Below, piece after piece: positions 15,684-24,790 of a stretch of DNA of 64,000 nucleotides (within the stretch, counting starts at the first letter, position 1; each line of letters starts with the position of its first letter). The notes beneath the pieces are model-generated. The model saw only the letters and a program-made list of their open reading frames with translations. It ran no database searches and had not been told where the DNA came from. Source of the stretch: Crocinitomix sp044361315 (GTDB lineage Bacteria > Bacteroidota > Bacteroidia > Flavobacteriales_D > Crocinitomicaceae); the NCBI GenBank assembly GCA_044361315.1, contig JBIKJA010000002.1:124001-188000 (forward strand). Reading direction: 5' to 3'. The position numbers and the translations under genes are program-made.

Positions 15684-16286
15684 ATGATTTTACCAATAGT
15701 TGCCTACGGATCGCTAATTCTTAAAAAAGAGGCGGAAGAAATTGACGAAAATTATGAAGGACTTTCAGCGTTAATTGATGACATGTTTGAAACCATGTAC
15801 GAAGCTAGTGGAGTTGGGATTGCTGCGCCACAAGTGGATCGCTCGATTCGATTATTCGTGGTGGATGCTTCCCCTTTTGCCGAGGATGAAGAAGAAAATG
15901 ACGAACAAGATCCGAAAGCAGCTGGCTTGGCAGGATTTAAAAAAGTGTTTATTAATCCAATCATCGAGCACGAAGAAGGTGAAGAATGGCCATTTTTAGA
16001 AGGATGTTTGAGCATTCCAAACATTCGTGAAGAAGTGATGCGTAAATCAAAAATTACGATTTCGTATTACGACGAAAATTGGGAATTTCACCGCGATACT
16101 TATGATGGTTATGCTGCTCGAATTATTCAGCACGAATATGATCATGTCGAAGGTGTACTTTTTACGGATCATTTAAGTCCACTGAAAAGAAGGATTTTGA
16201 AGAAGAAATTAACGAATATTACAAAAGGAGATACCGACATTACCTATCGAATGAAATTTCCTGCATTAAAAAAAACTAAACGTTAA
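15684..16286 (+). CDS. def: Peptide deformylase
   Basis: Removes the formyl group from the N-terminal methionine of new proteins. All three motifs of the metalloenzyme are present: GVGIAAPQVD, EGCLSIPNI and QHEYDHVEGVLF, giving the Cys and two His metal ligands and the catalytic Glu. The protein is 200 residues, with an acidic insertion (EDEEENDEQDP, residues of about 70-82) that is common in Bacteroidota enzymes. It opens a plus-strand run; the next gene begins 6 bp later. Confidence 0.97.
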   Translation: MILPIVAYGSLILKKEAEEIDENYEGLSALIDDMFETMYEASGVGIAAPQVDRSIRLFVVDASPFAEDEEENDEQDPKAAGLAGFKKVFINPIIEHEEGEEWPFLEGCLSIPNIREEVMRKSKITISYYDENWEFHRDTYDGYAARIIQHEYDHVEGVLFTDHLSPLKRRILKKKLTNITKGDTDITYRMKFPALKKTKR

Positions 16287-16292
16287 AGCGAA

Positions 16293-16883
16293 ATGAAAAC
16301 AATTACCTACTTAATAATCACACTATTCAGCTTTGCTGTAATGGTTTCTTGCGGTTCAGACAAGGATAAAAGTGGCCAAGATGAAACAGCTCAAGACGGA
16401 ATCATTGTCGATACAGCTAAATTTTTGGTTGATTTAGCAGCCCTTGAAAAACGGATTAATGACAATGTAAATAGTCCAAATGAGAAGGATTTAAAAAAAG
16501 CGATTGGTTCATTTCAAGATTACGCAGCCATTTTTCCCGAAGATCCAAAATCACCTGATTATTTGTTCAAAGCGGCAGATTTTGCCTACTCAGTTCATCA
16601 AGTTGAAAAAAGTGTAAAATTATTACAACGAATTATTGATTTGTATCCAACCTACAATCGTATTGAGGATGTCAAATTTACACGCGCGAGTCATTTAGAT
16701 TTTGAATTAAGAGACACCACCGCTGCAAAAGAAGCCTACCAATCATTCATTAAAGAATTTCCGAATTCCGAATTAATTGATGACTGTAATTCACGAATTA
16801 AGAACATTCGATATTCAGCCGAAGAAATGGCTGATATTTTTATCAAACAACTAGAAGAAGACGGAAATAAGGATTTACCTTAG
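16293..16883 (+). CDS. Lipoprotein with tetratricopeptide-like repeats
   Basis: A 196-residue lipoprotein. The signal peptide ends in the lipobox VSCG (Cys at residue 20), followed by a charged linker KDKSGQDETAQDG. The rest is helical with TPR-like repeats, for example KSPDYLFKAADFAYSVHQ, KSVKLLQRIIDLYPTYNR and AKEAYQSFIKEFPNSEL, similar to the outer-membrane assembly lipoproteins of the BamD/YbgF type. It sits 6 bp after def. It is probably a protein-protein adaptor in the envelope. The partner is unknown. Confidence 0.8.
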   Translation: MKTITYLIITLFSFAVMVSCGSDKDKSGQDETAQDGIIVDTAKFLVDLAALEKRINDNVNSPNEKDLKKAIGSFQDYAAIFPEDPKSPDYLFKAADFAYSVHQVEKSVKLLQRIIDLYPTYNRIEDVKFTRASHLDFELRDTTAAKEAYQSFIKEFPNSELIDDCNSRIKNIRYSAEEMADIFIKQLEEDGNKDLP

Positions 16884-16907
16884 CCCCAAGCTTTTAATCA
16901 CCACTAA

Positions 16908-17897
16908 ATGAATTTGTTTCTTACCTACGATTACGAACTGTTTTTTGGTGCACCAACTGGATCTGTTGAAAAATGTTTGATTGAACCTACCGACCTCTTG
17001 CGTGAAATGTCCAAACGAACAGGGGTGAAAATGGTTTTTTTTGTTGACACTGGCTACCTAAAACAACTTGAAAACTTTCGATCAAAATTTCCAAAAGTAG
17101 AAGCTGAATATCAACTCGTAAAACAACAAATTGACACCTTAGTTTCCGAAGGACACGATTGTCAATTGCATATTCATCCGCATTGGGAAGATTCATTTCA
17201 CACAGGTGAAAATTGGCAAATGGTAACGGATCGTTACAAATTGGTTGATTTTTCGGATCTGGAAATTGATAAAATTGTCACCGAATATGCCGATATTTTA
17301 GGTCGTTGGACAAATCGTCCAATTCAATCTTACCGAGCGGGGGGATGGTGTTTGCAACCTTTTAATCGCATTAAAAAAAGTTTAAAAAAAATTGGGATTA
17401 AATTAGATTCGACTGTTTTTGGGGGAGGAAAATTCACGGCAGGAAATTATTATTATGATTTCACCTCTATTCCATCCAAATCGACTTGGCGCTTTAGCGA
17501 TGATTTGTGTGTTGAGGATGTTAATGGAGAATTCATTGAATATCCGATTTCTAATTATTACTATTCTGTATTTTTCTTTTGGAGATTGTTTTTATTAGGA
17601 CGTTTTCAGCCACATTTGCATAAACCTATTGGCGATGGCTATCCAATGCCTTCGCCAGGATTGCGAAAAACCATGTTAACCAAAGGAATGCGTTTATCAG
17701 CATCAATGGATGGTTATTTCGTTACGAAATTAAATCAGGTGGTAAAAGTAAATCAAAAACGAGGGTTCAACGAAACCGTAATACTTGGCCATCCGAAAGC
17801 ATGTACAATGTTTGCCTTAAAAAAATTAGAAGAATTTATCGAAGCACATAAGAATAAACATCAATTTATCACGTTTCAAGACCTAGCATTCAATTAA
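16908..17897 (+). CDS. Polysaccharide deacetylase-like protein
   Basis: A 329-residue protein with the shape of the NodB/GH57-like (beta/alpha)-barrel superfamily. It starts directly with MNLFLTYDYELFFG, where DYE occupies the metal/catalytic Asp position; QLHIHPHWE supplies the paired histidines and SYRAGGW the conserved Arg strand. GHPKACT near the C-terminus probably gives the second catalytic region. No signal peptide is visible, so it acts in the cytoplasm, unlike peptidoglycan deacetylases. It overlaps the next gene by one base (TAATG). Together with a FemAB-like transferase and an SDR it may modify a surface polysaccharide or lipid precursor. Confidence 0.75.
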   Translation: MNLFLTYDYELFFGAPTGSVEKCLIEPTDLLREMSKRTGVKMVFFVDTGYLKQLENFRSKFPKVEAEYQLVKQQIDTLVSEGHDCQLHIHPHWEDSFHTGENWQMVTDRYKLVDFSDLEIDKIVTEYADILGRWTNRPIQSYRAGGWCLQPFNRIKKSLKKIGIKLDSTVFGGGKFTAGNYYYDFTSIPSKSTWRFSDDLCVEDVNGEFIEYPISNYYYSVFFFWRLFLLGRFQPHLHKPIGDGYPMPSPGLRKTMLTKGMRLSASMDGYFVTKLNQVVKVNQKRGFNETVILGHPKACTMFALKKLEEFIEAHKNKHQFITFQDLAFN

Positions 17898-18784
17898 TGG
17901 AATTCATCGAACGAAAAAATATAGATCTTGAAAAATGGAATCGACGAATTCAAGTTTCTGATATTGAGAGTGTTTTTTGTTATTCTTGGTATTTAGACGC
18001 AGTAGCTGAAAATTGGGGTGGTTTGGTCAGCGATGTTGACTATTCAACGATTTTACCCGTGCCTTACTCCACCAAACTTGGCATCAAAAAATTTTATCAA
18101 GCCCCATTTACAAGAGAATACGCTATTTTTGGAAATGATTTTTCATGGGAAGATGCGTTTGGATTTTTATGCAAAAAACTAAAACATTTTCATTTTAGAA
18201 ATCAAGAAAGCGGACTTTTACCGGGTGAGTTGGAAAGATGTCACCAATATATTCTTTTGGAAACGAGGATGGTAGAAAAATTTCATACCAACGCTAAACG
18301 ACTGATTAAAAAAGGAAAAGAACATTTTACATTTTCATTAATCGATGAACCAAAATTCTTGATTCAATTATTTAAAGACACCGTTGCCCATAAAATTGAT
18401 TCAATCGGAGAAGGCGATTTAAAAGCACTTCTTCGACTCATGGAAGCCTCAAAAGGAACTGGACAAGGAGAAATGATTGGTGTTTTTAATCAAGCAAACG
18501 ATTTGGTTGCAGGTGGATTTTTCCTAAAAGATAAATCTAGAATCACGTATCTTAAAGGAGCTTCTGCAGATGAAGCAAAAAAATTAGGCGCGATGTTTTC
18601 ATTGTTCGATTTTGCTTTTAACTATTATATGAATGACTATAATTATTTCGATTTTGGTGGTTCTGATGTCGAAAATGTCGCTACATTTTACAAAAAATTT
18701 GGCGCTGAAGACAGAAAATATTACGATTATCAAATGGATTTAACCCCATTTTGGTTTAGAACGTTAAAAAAAATAAAAGGATAA
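17897..18784 (+). CDS. GNAT/FemAB-like acyl- or aminoacyltransferase
   Basis: A 295-residue protein. The C-terminal half has the FemAB/GNAT-type fold: FHTNAKRLIKKGK (the basic segment seen in FemAB-like proteins), DLVAGGFFLKDKSRITYLKGAS and YFDFGGSDVENVATFYKKFG. The N-terminal half (EKWNRRIQ, SWYLDAVAENWGG) matches the start of such proteins too. It likely transfers an acyl or amino-acyl group to a sugar or lipid. It is translationally coupled to the deacetylase-like gene before it and ends 1 bp before the SDR. The substrate is unknown. Confidence 0.72.
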   Translation: MEFIERKNIDLEKWNRRIQVSDIESVFCYSWYLDAVAENWGGLVSDVDYSTILPVPYSTKLGIKKFYQAPFTREYAIFGNDFSWEDAFGFLCKKLKHFHFRNQESGLLPGELERCHQYILLETRMVEKFHTNAKRLIKKGKEHFTFSLIDEPKFLIQLFKDTVAHKIDSIGEGDLKALLRLMEASKGTGQGEMIGVFNQANDLVAGGFFLKDKSRITYLKGASADEAKKLGAMFSLFDFAFNYYMNDYNYFDFGGSDVENVATFYKKFGAEDRKYYDYQMDLTPFWFRTLKKIKG

Positions 18785-18785
18785 A

Positions 18786-19505
18786 ATGGACGTAGAAGTG
18801 AATAAAACCATCCTCATTATAGGCAGTTCGGGAGGATTGGGTAGAGTTTTAGTCAATTATTTTAAAGATAAACCATTTAATCTTGCATTGCATTATTATA
18901 AAAATGCGCCCGAAATTAAAAGAAGCACGATTAAAACGTATCAAGCGGATATTACCAACGAAGATGAAGTGATTGAACTCATTAATCGCGTTCAAAATGA
19001 TTTTGAAAAAATAGATCTTCTTCTTCACAACGCTGGTGTTTCAATTAATGGAATGTCATGGAAAATTCCACTCGAAGATTGGAATCAAACCTTGGCAGTA
19101 AATCTAACAGGTCCATTTTTAGTAAGTAAACATGTGATTCCAATCATGCGCGAATATAATTTTGGCCGAATTTTATTTATGTCCTCGATTGTCGCACAAA
19201 CGGGCTTTATTGGCACCGCCGCTTATGCCGCCTCAAAGGCAGGTTTGATTGGTTTGACAAAAACCTTATCGAAGGAATTAGCCAACAAAAATATCACGGT
19301 AAATGCAATCGCACTTGGCTATTTTAATGCAGGAATGATTAACGATGTTCCAGAAGACATGCAAACAAAATTGATAACAAGTATTCCAGTCGGTGAGCTC
19401 GGAGATCCTTTGCAATTAGCATCGTTGATTGAGTTTTTATGTGCTGAACAATCCGCCTATCTTACTGGCCAAACACTAAATTTAAATGGTGGACTTTATT
19501 CGTAA
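18786..19505 (+). CDS. SDR-family oxidoreductase (FabG-like)
   Basis: A 239-residue short-chain dehydrogenase. The NAD(P)-binding motif is IIGSSGGLGRVL, followed by HNAGVSINGM and the catalytic Ser...Tyr-x3-Lys set in FMSSIVAQTGF and AYAASKAGLIGL. The tail AYLTGQTLNLNGG is typical of FabG-like 3-oxoacyl reductases. It could reduce an acyl-ACP intermediate or a sugar. The tight spacing to the two preceding genes suggests that all three act on one product. Confidence 0.88.
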   Translation: MDVEVNKTILIIGSSGGLGRVLVNYFKDKPFNLALHYYKNAPEIKRSTIKTYQADITNEDEVIELINRVQNDFEKIDLLLHNAGVSINGMSWKIPLEDWNQTLAVNLTGPFLVSKHVIPIMREYNFGRILFMSSIVAQTGFIGTAAYAASKAGLIGLTKTLSKELANKNITVNAIALGYFNAGMINDVPEDMQTKLITSIPVGELGDPLQLASLIEFLCAEQSAYLTGQTLNLNGGLYS

Positions 19506-19507
19506 AT

Positions 19508-20155
19508 ATGCTTCACAACCTTAGCCAAACCAAGTCAGTTCTTAATTATTTCCTTGCCGAAATAAGAGACGTAACTATTCAAAAAGATCCAATGCGCTTT
19601 CGAAAAAATCTGGAGCGAATCAGTGAAATTATTGGATACGAATTAAGTAAAACGTTGACCTATCAACCAACAAAAATTCAAACACCGCTAAGTAAAACGG
19701 AAGTGGATTTGCTTGAGGATCAACTAGTAATTGCATCTATCCTTCGCGCTGGTTTGACTATGCATATAGGTTTGCTCAACTATTTTGATCGTGCAGAAAA
19801 TGCCTTTATTTCTGCTTATCGCGAAGAAAAAGAAGATGACTCAATCCAAGTTCATGTCGAATATAAAGCCTGTCCAAGTCTTGTCAATAAGACCTTAATT
19901 ATTGCCGACCCAATGTTGGCGACAGGCAAATCGATGCAACTAGTGTACGAATCTCTACTCCAAAACGGAACGCCTAATAAATTAATTATTGTTGCTGCCA
20001 TTGCTAGTCAACCTGCAATTGATTGGTTATTAAAAGTAATGCCAGAAAACACAAGTATTTGGGTGGCTGCAATCGACCCTGAACTCAATAATAAGTCGTA
20101 CATTGTACCCGGTTTGGGAGATGCTGGGGATTTGGCTTTTGGTTTAAAATTATAA
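19508..20155 (+). CDS. upp: Uracil phosphoribosyltransferase
   Basis: Salvages uracil to UMP with PRPP. The 215-residue protein has the PRPP-binding loop IIADPMLATGKSM and the uracil-binding end YIVPGLGDAGDLAFG. The N-terminus (HNLSQTKSVLNYFLAEIRD) and the block SILRAGLTMHIG also match Upp. It follows the SDR by 2 bp and is part of the same run, but has no obvious link to its neighbours. Confidence 0.95.
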   Translation: MLHNLSQTKSVLNYFLAEIRDVTIQKDPMRFRKNLERISEIIGYELSKTLTYQPTKIQTPLSKTEVDLLEDQLVIASILRAGLTMHIGLLNYFDRAENAFISAYREEKEDDSIQVHVEYKACPSLVNKTLIIADPMLATGKSMQLVYESLLQNGTPNKLIIVAAIASQPAIDWLLKVMPENTSIWVAAIDPELNNKSYIVPGLGDAGDLAFGLKL

Positions 20156-20157
20156 CA

Positions 20158-20634
20158 ATGATTCATATTTACATTTGGGGGTTTATTTTTGGAACATTTA
20201 AGTTCTTGTTCTCTCATTGGACGATTTTTGGAATGGCGGTTGCCGGTGGTGTCGACGTCAACTTTTTAGATCTCTATATTCCTACCACCGCAGGAGCGAT
20301 TTTTTCGATGGGTGTTTTTTATTTTTTGAGTGAATTGCTCATGAAAAGATCTGCAAAAAAAAGACACCTATTAGCAGAACAAGCAAGTTTACAAGGAAAA
20401 ACACTCCCTGTAAAAAAGAAATTTACCAAATTGAATAAATTTATGGTGCGGCTTAAAATGAAAGCGGGTATTTATGGAATTACTTTGTTAGCGCCGCTTT
20501 TTTTGTCAATCCCCGTTGGATCAATTGTTTGTGCGAAATTTTATGGACATTCAAAAAAAACCTTTCCATTGATGGTGATTTTTATGGCCGCCTACAGTAT
20601 GTTGATGTGTTCGTTAATTTATATCGTTAATTAG
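20158..20634 (+). CDS. Multi-helix membrane protein, unknown function
   Basis: A 158-residue protein with four hydrophobic segments (residues of about 3-25, 40-60, 107-128 and 135-156) and a basic cytoplasmic loop between the second and third (LMKRSAKKRH, VKKKFTKLNK). The second half (GITLLAPLFLSIPVGSIVCA) faintly resembles small multidrug-export or DedA-like proteins, but this is not enough for a name. It lies 2 bp after upp and 9 bp before the HAD gene. Confidence 0.65.
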   Translation: MIHIYIWGFIFGTFKFLFSHWTIFGMAVAGGVDVNFLDLYIPTTAGAIFSMGVFYFLSELLMKRSAKKRHLLAEQASLQGKTLPVKKKFTKLNKFMVRLKMKAGIYGITLLAPLFLSIPVGSIVCAKFYGHSKKTFPLMVIFMAAYSMLMCSLIYIVN

Positions 20635-20643
20635 CGCAAAATC

Positions 20644-21336
20644 GTGGAAAATATTAAACACATTTTCTTTGATTTGGATCATACCTTGTGGGACTTTGAT
20701 CGAAATTCAAGCGAAACATTAACAGAGCTTTACCATCAACTTTCATTATCAAGTGAAATCACCGATTTAGCTGAATTTATAGAAGTTTATCGAGGAATTA
20801 ATGCTAAATATTGGGACCTCTACAACCATGGCAAAGTGACCAAATTGCAAGTACGTACCGAACGTTTTATAGAGACGCTAGAACATTTTAAAGTATCAAA
20901 TTTGGAAGAAAAAGCGAAGATCTTGGGTGATCAATACGTTCATTTAAGTCCACAAAAAAAACACGTCTTTCCTGGAGCACATCAAACGTTAGCCTATTTG
21001 TCTAAAAAGTATCCGCTGCACATCATTACAAATGGATTTGTGGAAGTGCAGCATTCCAAATTAAAAAATTCTCAACTCACAGATTATTTTTCAATGATCT
21101 TGTGTACCGAAGAGTTGGGTGTGAACAAACCTAACCCGATTGTTTACCAAACGGCACTGGAAAGAACAAATGCACTGCCAAGCGAATCCTTAATGATTGG
21201 CGATAACCTTGAAACGGATATTTTAGGGGCTCAAAATTGTGGGATAAAAACAGTACATTTTAATCCTTCAAAAATAGTTCACGACATTAAAACGACTGAA
21301 ATTCAAGACCTCACAGAACTCTGTTTGCTACTTTAA
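20644..21336 (+). CDS. HAD-superfamily hydrolase, YjjG type
   Basis: A 230-residue HAD-IA phosphatase starting at GTG 20644. Motif I is FFDLDHTLWDF (nucleophile and acid Asp), motif II IITNGF, motif III the Lys in GVNKPNP and motif IV MIGDNLETDI. The length and the cap region match YjjG/YfnB nucleotidases, which dephosphorylate pyrimidine nucleotides including non-canonical ones. This would fit next to upp, but the substrate is an inference. It ends the run that starts with def. Confidence 0.88.
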   Translation: MENIKHIFFDLDHTLWDFDRNSSETLTELYHQLSLSSEITDLAEFIEVYRGINAKYWDLYNHGKVTKLQVRTERFIETLEHFKVSNLEEKAKILGDQYVHLSPQKKHVFPGAHQTLAYLSKKYPLHIITNGFVEVQHSKLKNSQLTDYFSMILCTEELGVNKPNPIVYQTALERTNALPSESLMIGDNLETDILGAQNCGIKTVHFNPSKIVHDIKTTEIQDLTELCLLL

Positions 21337-21422
21337 AGCACAGGCTGAAAAAATATTTATTTAGAATCATTCTAAACTGCATAATATTTGCGAAAAAAAT
21401 TTTATAAAAAAAGTTTGATTTG

Positions 21423-21430
21423 TACTTTTG
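21423..21430 (+). promoter_or_regulatory. -7 element TACTTTTG upstream of nqrA
   Basis: An exact TAnnTTTG match 31 nt before the nqrA start. It is the best candidate promoter for the six-gene nqr operon in the 125-bp gap after the HAD gene. Confidence 0.5.
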
Positions 21431-21461
21431 GCAATTATTCGCAACAAATTCGAAATAAGAT

Positions 21462-22823
21462 ATGTCAAGGACTATCAAATTAAGGAAAGGATTGGATATA
21501 AAATTGCACGGAGAGGCAGAAAAGGTTAAAGTAGCCGTTCAAGCATCCGCTTTTGCAATTAAACCACCAGATTTCCATGGCCTTATGCCAAAAATGACCG
21601 TTAAGGTTGGTGATAAAGTGAATGTAGGTTCAGTTATCTTTTTTGATAAATATCAAGAATCTATAAAATTTGTTTCACCCGTATCAGGAGAAATTACCGA
21701 AATACATCGTGGTGACAAACGGAAGATTCTTGAGATCAGGATCAAACCAGATGGCAACAATACAACAGAAAGTTTTGGTATCGTAAATCCAGATTCAATG
21801 GATGAAGCAGGTATAAAACAAGTATTGCTTGCAAACGGATTCTGGCCTTTTATCAAAATGCGACCAATTGACATTGTGGCTGATCCAACTGACAAACCAA
21901 AAGCAATTTTTGTGTCTGGATTTGATTCATCACCACTTGCACCTAATTTTGACTTTGTATTACATGGAGATTCAGAAGCATTTCAAGCTGGAATTACTGC
22001 ATTAACTAAATTAACCACTGGAAAAGTTCACTTAACTACCCATGGGAATTCGGTTTCTGATAGTATTTTCAAAGGAATCAAAGGGGTACAATCAAATACT
22101 ATTTTTGGAAAACATCCGGCAGGGAATGTTGGAACGCAAATCCACCACATTGATCCAATTAACAAAGGAGAGGTTGTTTGGACTGTAAACGCATTAGATG
22201 TTGCCTTAATCGGTCGCTCTTTGCTTGCTGGTAAATTCGATTCTTCGCGAACAATTGCTTTAACAGGATCTGAATTAAAGAAAGCAAAATATGTTAAAAC
22301 ACATATTGGTGCTCAAATTAACGACTTGGTAAGTGAAAATATTAATGGTGATAATTACCGAATCATCAGTGGAAATGTCCTTACAGGAGACAAAGTTTCT
22401 CAGGATGGGTATTTAGGTTTTTACCACTCACAAATTACGGTCATCCCAGAAGGTAATGAAGCAAGTTTCCAACTTTCAGGAGGTGGATGGCTTGGTTCAG
22501 GAAGTAAAAAATTCTCAATCAATCGCTCTTACTTCTCTTGGTTAACACCAAACAAAAAACGTACGTTAAACACTAATTTAAATGGTGAGGTAAGATCTTT
22601 CGTTGTGACGGGTGAAATGGAAAAAGTATTTCCTTTTGACATTTACCCAATGCAATTGATCAAATCTACTATTTATAATGATATCGATTTGATGGAAAAC
22701 CTTGGAATATACGAAGTTGCTCCTGAAGATTTTGCACTGTGTGAATTTGTTTGTACTTCTAAGATAAACATCCAAGATAAAATCCGAAAAGGGCTAGATG
22801 TCATCAAAAGTGAATGCATGTAA
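21462..22823 (+). CDS. nqrA: Na+-translocating NADH:quinone reductase subunit A
   Basis: The 453-residue cytoplasmic subunit of Na+-NQR. It starts with the family sequence IKLRKGLDIKLHGEAE, continues with AIKPPDFHGLMPKMTVKVGD and carries FGKHPAGNVGTQIHHIDPI and LTGDKVSQDGYLGFYHSQITV in the middle. NqrA contacts the quinone site and NqrB; it has no cofactor of its own. It is the first of six genes in the canonical order A-F, separated by 2-27 bp. Confidence 0.97.
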   Translation: MSRTIKLRKGLDIKLHGEAEKVKVAVQASAFAIKPPDFHGLMPKMTVKVGDKVNVGSVIFFDKYQESIKFVSPVSGEITEIHRGDKRKILEIRIKPDGNNTTESFGIVNPDSMDEAGIKQVLLANGFWPFIKMRPIDIVADPTDKPKAIFVSGFDSSPLAPNFDFVLHGDSEAFQAGITALTKLTTGKVHLTTHGNSVSDSIFKGIKGVQSNTIFGKHPAGNVGTQIHHIDPINKGEVVWTVNALDVALIGRSLLAGKFDSSRTIALTGSELKKAKYVKTHIGAQINDLVSENINGDNYRIISGNVLTGDKVSQDGYLGFYHSQITVIPEGNEASFQLSGGGWLGSGSKKFSINRSYFSWLTPNKKRTLNTNLNGEVRSFVVTGEMEKVFPFDIYPMQLIKSTIYNDIDLMENLGIYEVAPEDFALCEFVCTSKINIQDKIRKGLDVIKSECM

Positions 22824-22850
22824 TTTGAATAATAAAATTTAACCATTAGA

Positions 22851-24068
22851 ATGAAGTCTATAGAAAAATTAATGCGTAAAATGGAACCTACTCACGACAG
22901 TAAGTGGGCTAAATTCCATCCTGTCTGGGACGCACTTTATACATTTGCATTCACCCCAGGTGAAACAACTCAAAAAGGTGCGCACATCCGAGATGGTATT
23001 GACTTAAAAAGAACAATGTTCATGGTGATTGTAGCATTGATTCCTTGTTTATTATTCGGAATCTACAACACTGGACACTTTCATTATGTGGCTGTAGGAA
23101 CTGCAGGAGATTACATGGATTTCTTTGGAGACAAATTGGTCTACGGATTAATTAAAGTACTCCCAATTGTCATCGTTTCTTATGGCGTAGGTCTTGGTGT
23201 AGAATTTATCTTTTGCATTCGTAATAAACACGCCATTCAAGAAGGATTCTTGGTGACCGGGATGTTGATTCCTTTAATTGTTCCTGCTGATATTCCTTTA
23301 TGGATGGTGGCAGTGGCAACTGTTTTTGCAGTAGTTTTAGGAAAAGAAGTTTTTGGAGGTACAGGTATGAACATTGTGAATATTGCTTTGACTGCCCGTG
23401 CTTTCTTATTCTTTGGTTACCCAACCATGATGTCAGGTGATAAAGTTTGGATGAGTGGTCTTTCAGATGTTCCAGCAGAAACGTTAAAAGCGAATCATGT
23501 TACTGGTGCGACGCAATTAGGTGAATTAGCTTCGTTCACGGGGCCGCAAGAAGACTGGGTTTATCAAGGTGGGATTAAGGCTTTTGAAAGTGCTTGGCCA
23601 ATTTGGGATTCATTTGTTGGGATGATTCCTGGATCTGTGGGAGAAACCTCAGTAATTGCTGTTTTAATTGGTGCTGCTATTTTATTGTATACAGGAATTG
23701 GAAGTTGGAAAATTATGACCAGTTTCGTTGTGGGAGCCTTATTTGTTGGTTGGATTTCTAATCAATTTGCCGTAAATGAATATATGCTATTAGATCCACT
23801 TAATCATCTAGTGATAGGAGGACTAGCCTTCGGAGCGGTCTTTATGATCACCGATCCAGTCTCGGCGGCGCAAACAAGTACAGGTAAATTTATTTACGGA
23901 TTTTTTGGAGGAGCTCTTACGATTGTCATTCGGGTTTATAATGGAGCGTATCCAGAGGGTGTAATGATGGCCATTCTATTTATGAATGTAATGGCACCAC
24001 TTATTGACCATTATGTGATCCAATCAAATATCAAACGTAGATTAAAACGACTTAAAAAAACTGCATAA
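22851..24068 (+). CDS. nqrB: Na+-NQR subunit B
   Basis: A 405-residue integral membrane subunit that binds FMN covalently and riboflavin, and forms the main Na+ channel. It begins with a soluble segment (MRKMEPTHDSKWAKFHPVWDAL) and has about ten helices. The segment GSVGETSVIAVLIG carries the conserved Thr that I take as the FMN attachment site. RAFLFFGYPTMMSGDKVW and MITDPVSAAQTSTGKFIYG are family blocks. It lies between nqrA and nqrC. Confidence 0.96.
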   Translation: MKSIEKLMRKMEPTHDSKWAKFHPVWDALYTFAFTPGETTQKGAHIRDGIDLKRTMFMVIVALIPCLLFGIYNTGHFHYVAVGTAGDYMDFFGDKLVYGLIKVLPIVIVSYGVGLGVEFIFCIRNKHAIQEGFLVTGMLIPLIVPADIPLWMVAVATVFAVVLGKEVFGGTGMNIVNIALTARAFLFFGYPTMMSGDKVWMSGLSDVPAETLKANHVTGATQLGELASFTGPQEDWVYQGGIKAFESAWPIWDSFVGMIPGSVGETSVIAVLIGAAILLYTGIGSWKIMTSFVVGALFVGWISNQFAVNEYMLLDPLNHLVIGGLAFGAVFMITDPVSAAQTSTGKFIYGFFGGALTIVIRVYNGAYPEGVMMAILFMNVMAPLIDHYVIQSNIKRRLKRLKKTA

Positions 24069-24070
24069 TC

Positions 24071-24781
24071 ATGGCTATAAATAAAGATGCAAATGGATAC
24101 ACCATAATTTTTACCATCGTTATGGTAGTGATTGTTGGTGCTGGTTTAGCGGCTGTAACTTTAGGACTTAAAGTTCCTCAAGATAAAAACAGTGAAATTC
24201 GTAAAAAAATGGACATCCTTTCAGCGTTAAAAGTGGAAGATGTAACGCGATTAAACGCTGAAAAACTATATGAAACGTACGTAAAAACGGATGACTGTTT
24301 GGTATTAGATGCAGAAGGCAATGAAATTTCAGGTGTTGAAGCTTTTGATGTTGATATCAAGAAACAATTCCGAGATAAAAAACTTCCAGTTAGCGATCGA
24401 CAATATCCCCTTTACGTGGCGGATGTTGATGGAGCAAAAAAATATGTTATTCCAGTTGTAGGAAGTGGTTTATGGGGACCAATTTGGGGTTACATTGCTG
24501 TAAACGAAGATAAAACGTCGATTTTTGGCGCGCAATTCGACCATAAAACAGAAACTCCAGGATTAGGTGCTGAAATTAAACAACCATTTTTTTATAATCA
24601 ATACAGCAGTGAAGTAATTTCTGTTGATGGCGTTTATAAAAAGATCAAGGTTGTAAAAGACGCATCTGGTTCTGAAATGCACAAAGTGGATGGGATTACT
24701 GGAGGAACGATCACTTCAAAAGGAGTTGAAGAAATGGTCGATCGAACATTACAGGTTTACGTAAAATATTTTAACAAATAA
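24071..24781 (+). CDS. nqrC: Na+-NQR subunit C
   Basis: A 236-residue subunit with one N-terminal membrane helix and a periplasmic FMN-binding domain. GLWGPIWGYIAV and TPGLGAEI are family motifs; the FMN-binding Thr is in DGITGGTITSKGVEEM. FMN is attached through this Thr by the ApbE flavin transferase; no apbE gene is in the window. It starts 2 bp after nqrB. Confidence 0.96.
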   Translation: MAINKDANGYTIIFTIVMVVIVGAGLAAVTLGLKVPQDKNSEIRKKMDILSALKVEDVTRLNAEKLYETYVKTDDCLVLDAEGNEISGVEAFDVDIKKQFRDKKLPVSDRQYPLYVADVDGAKKYVIPVVGSGLWGPIWGYIAVNEDKTSIFGAQFDHKTETPGLGAEIKQPFFYNQYSSEVISVDGVYKKIKVVKDASGSEMHKVDGITGGTITSKGVEEMVDRTLQVYVKYFNK

Positions 24782-24790
24782 TTGATTATC

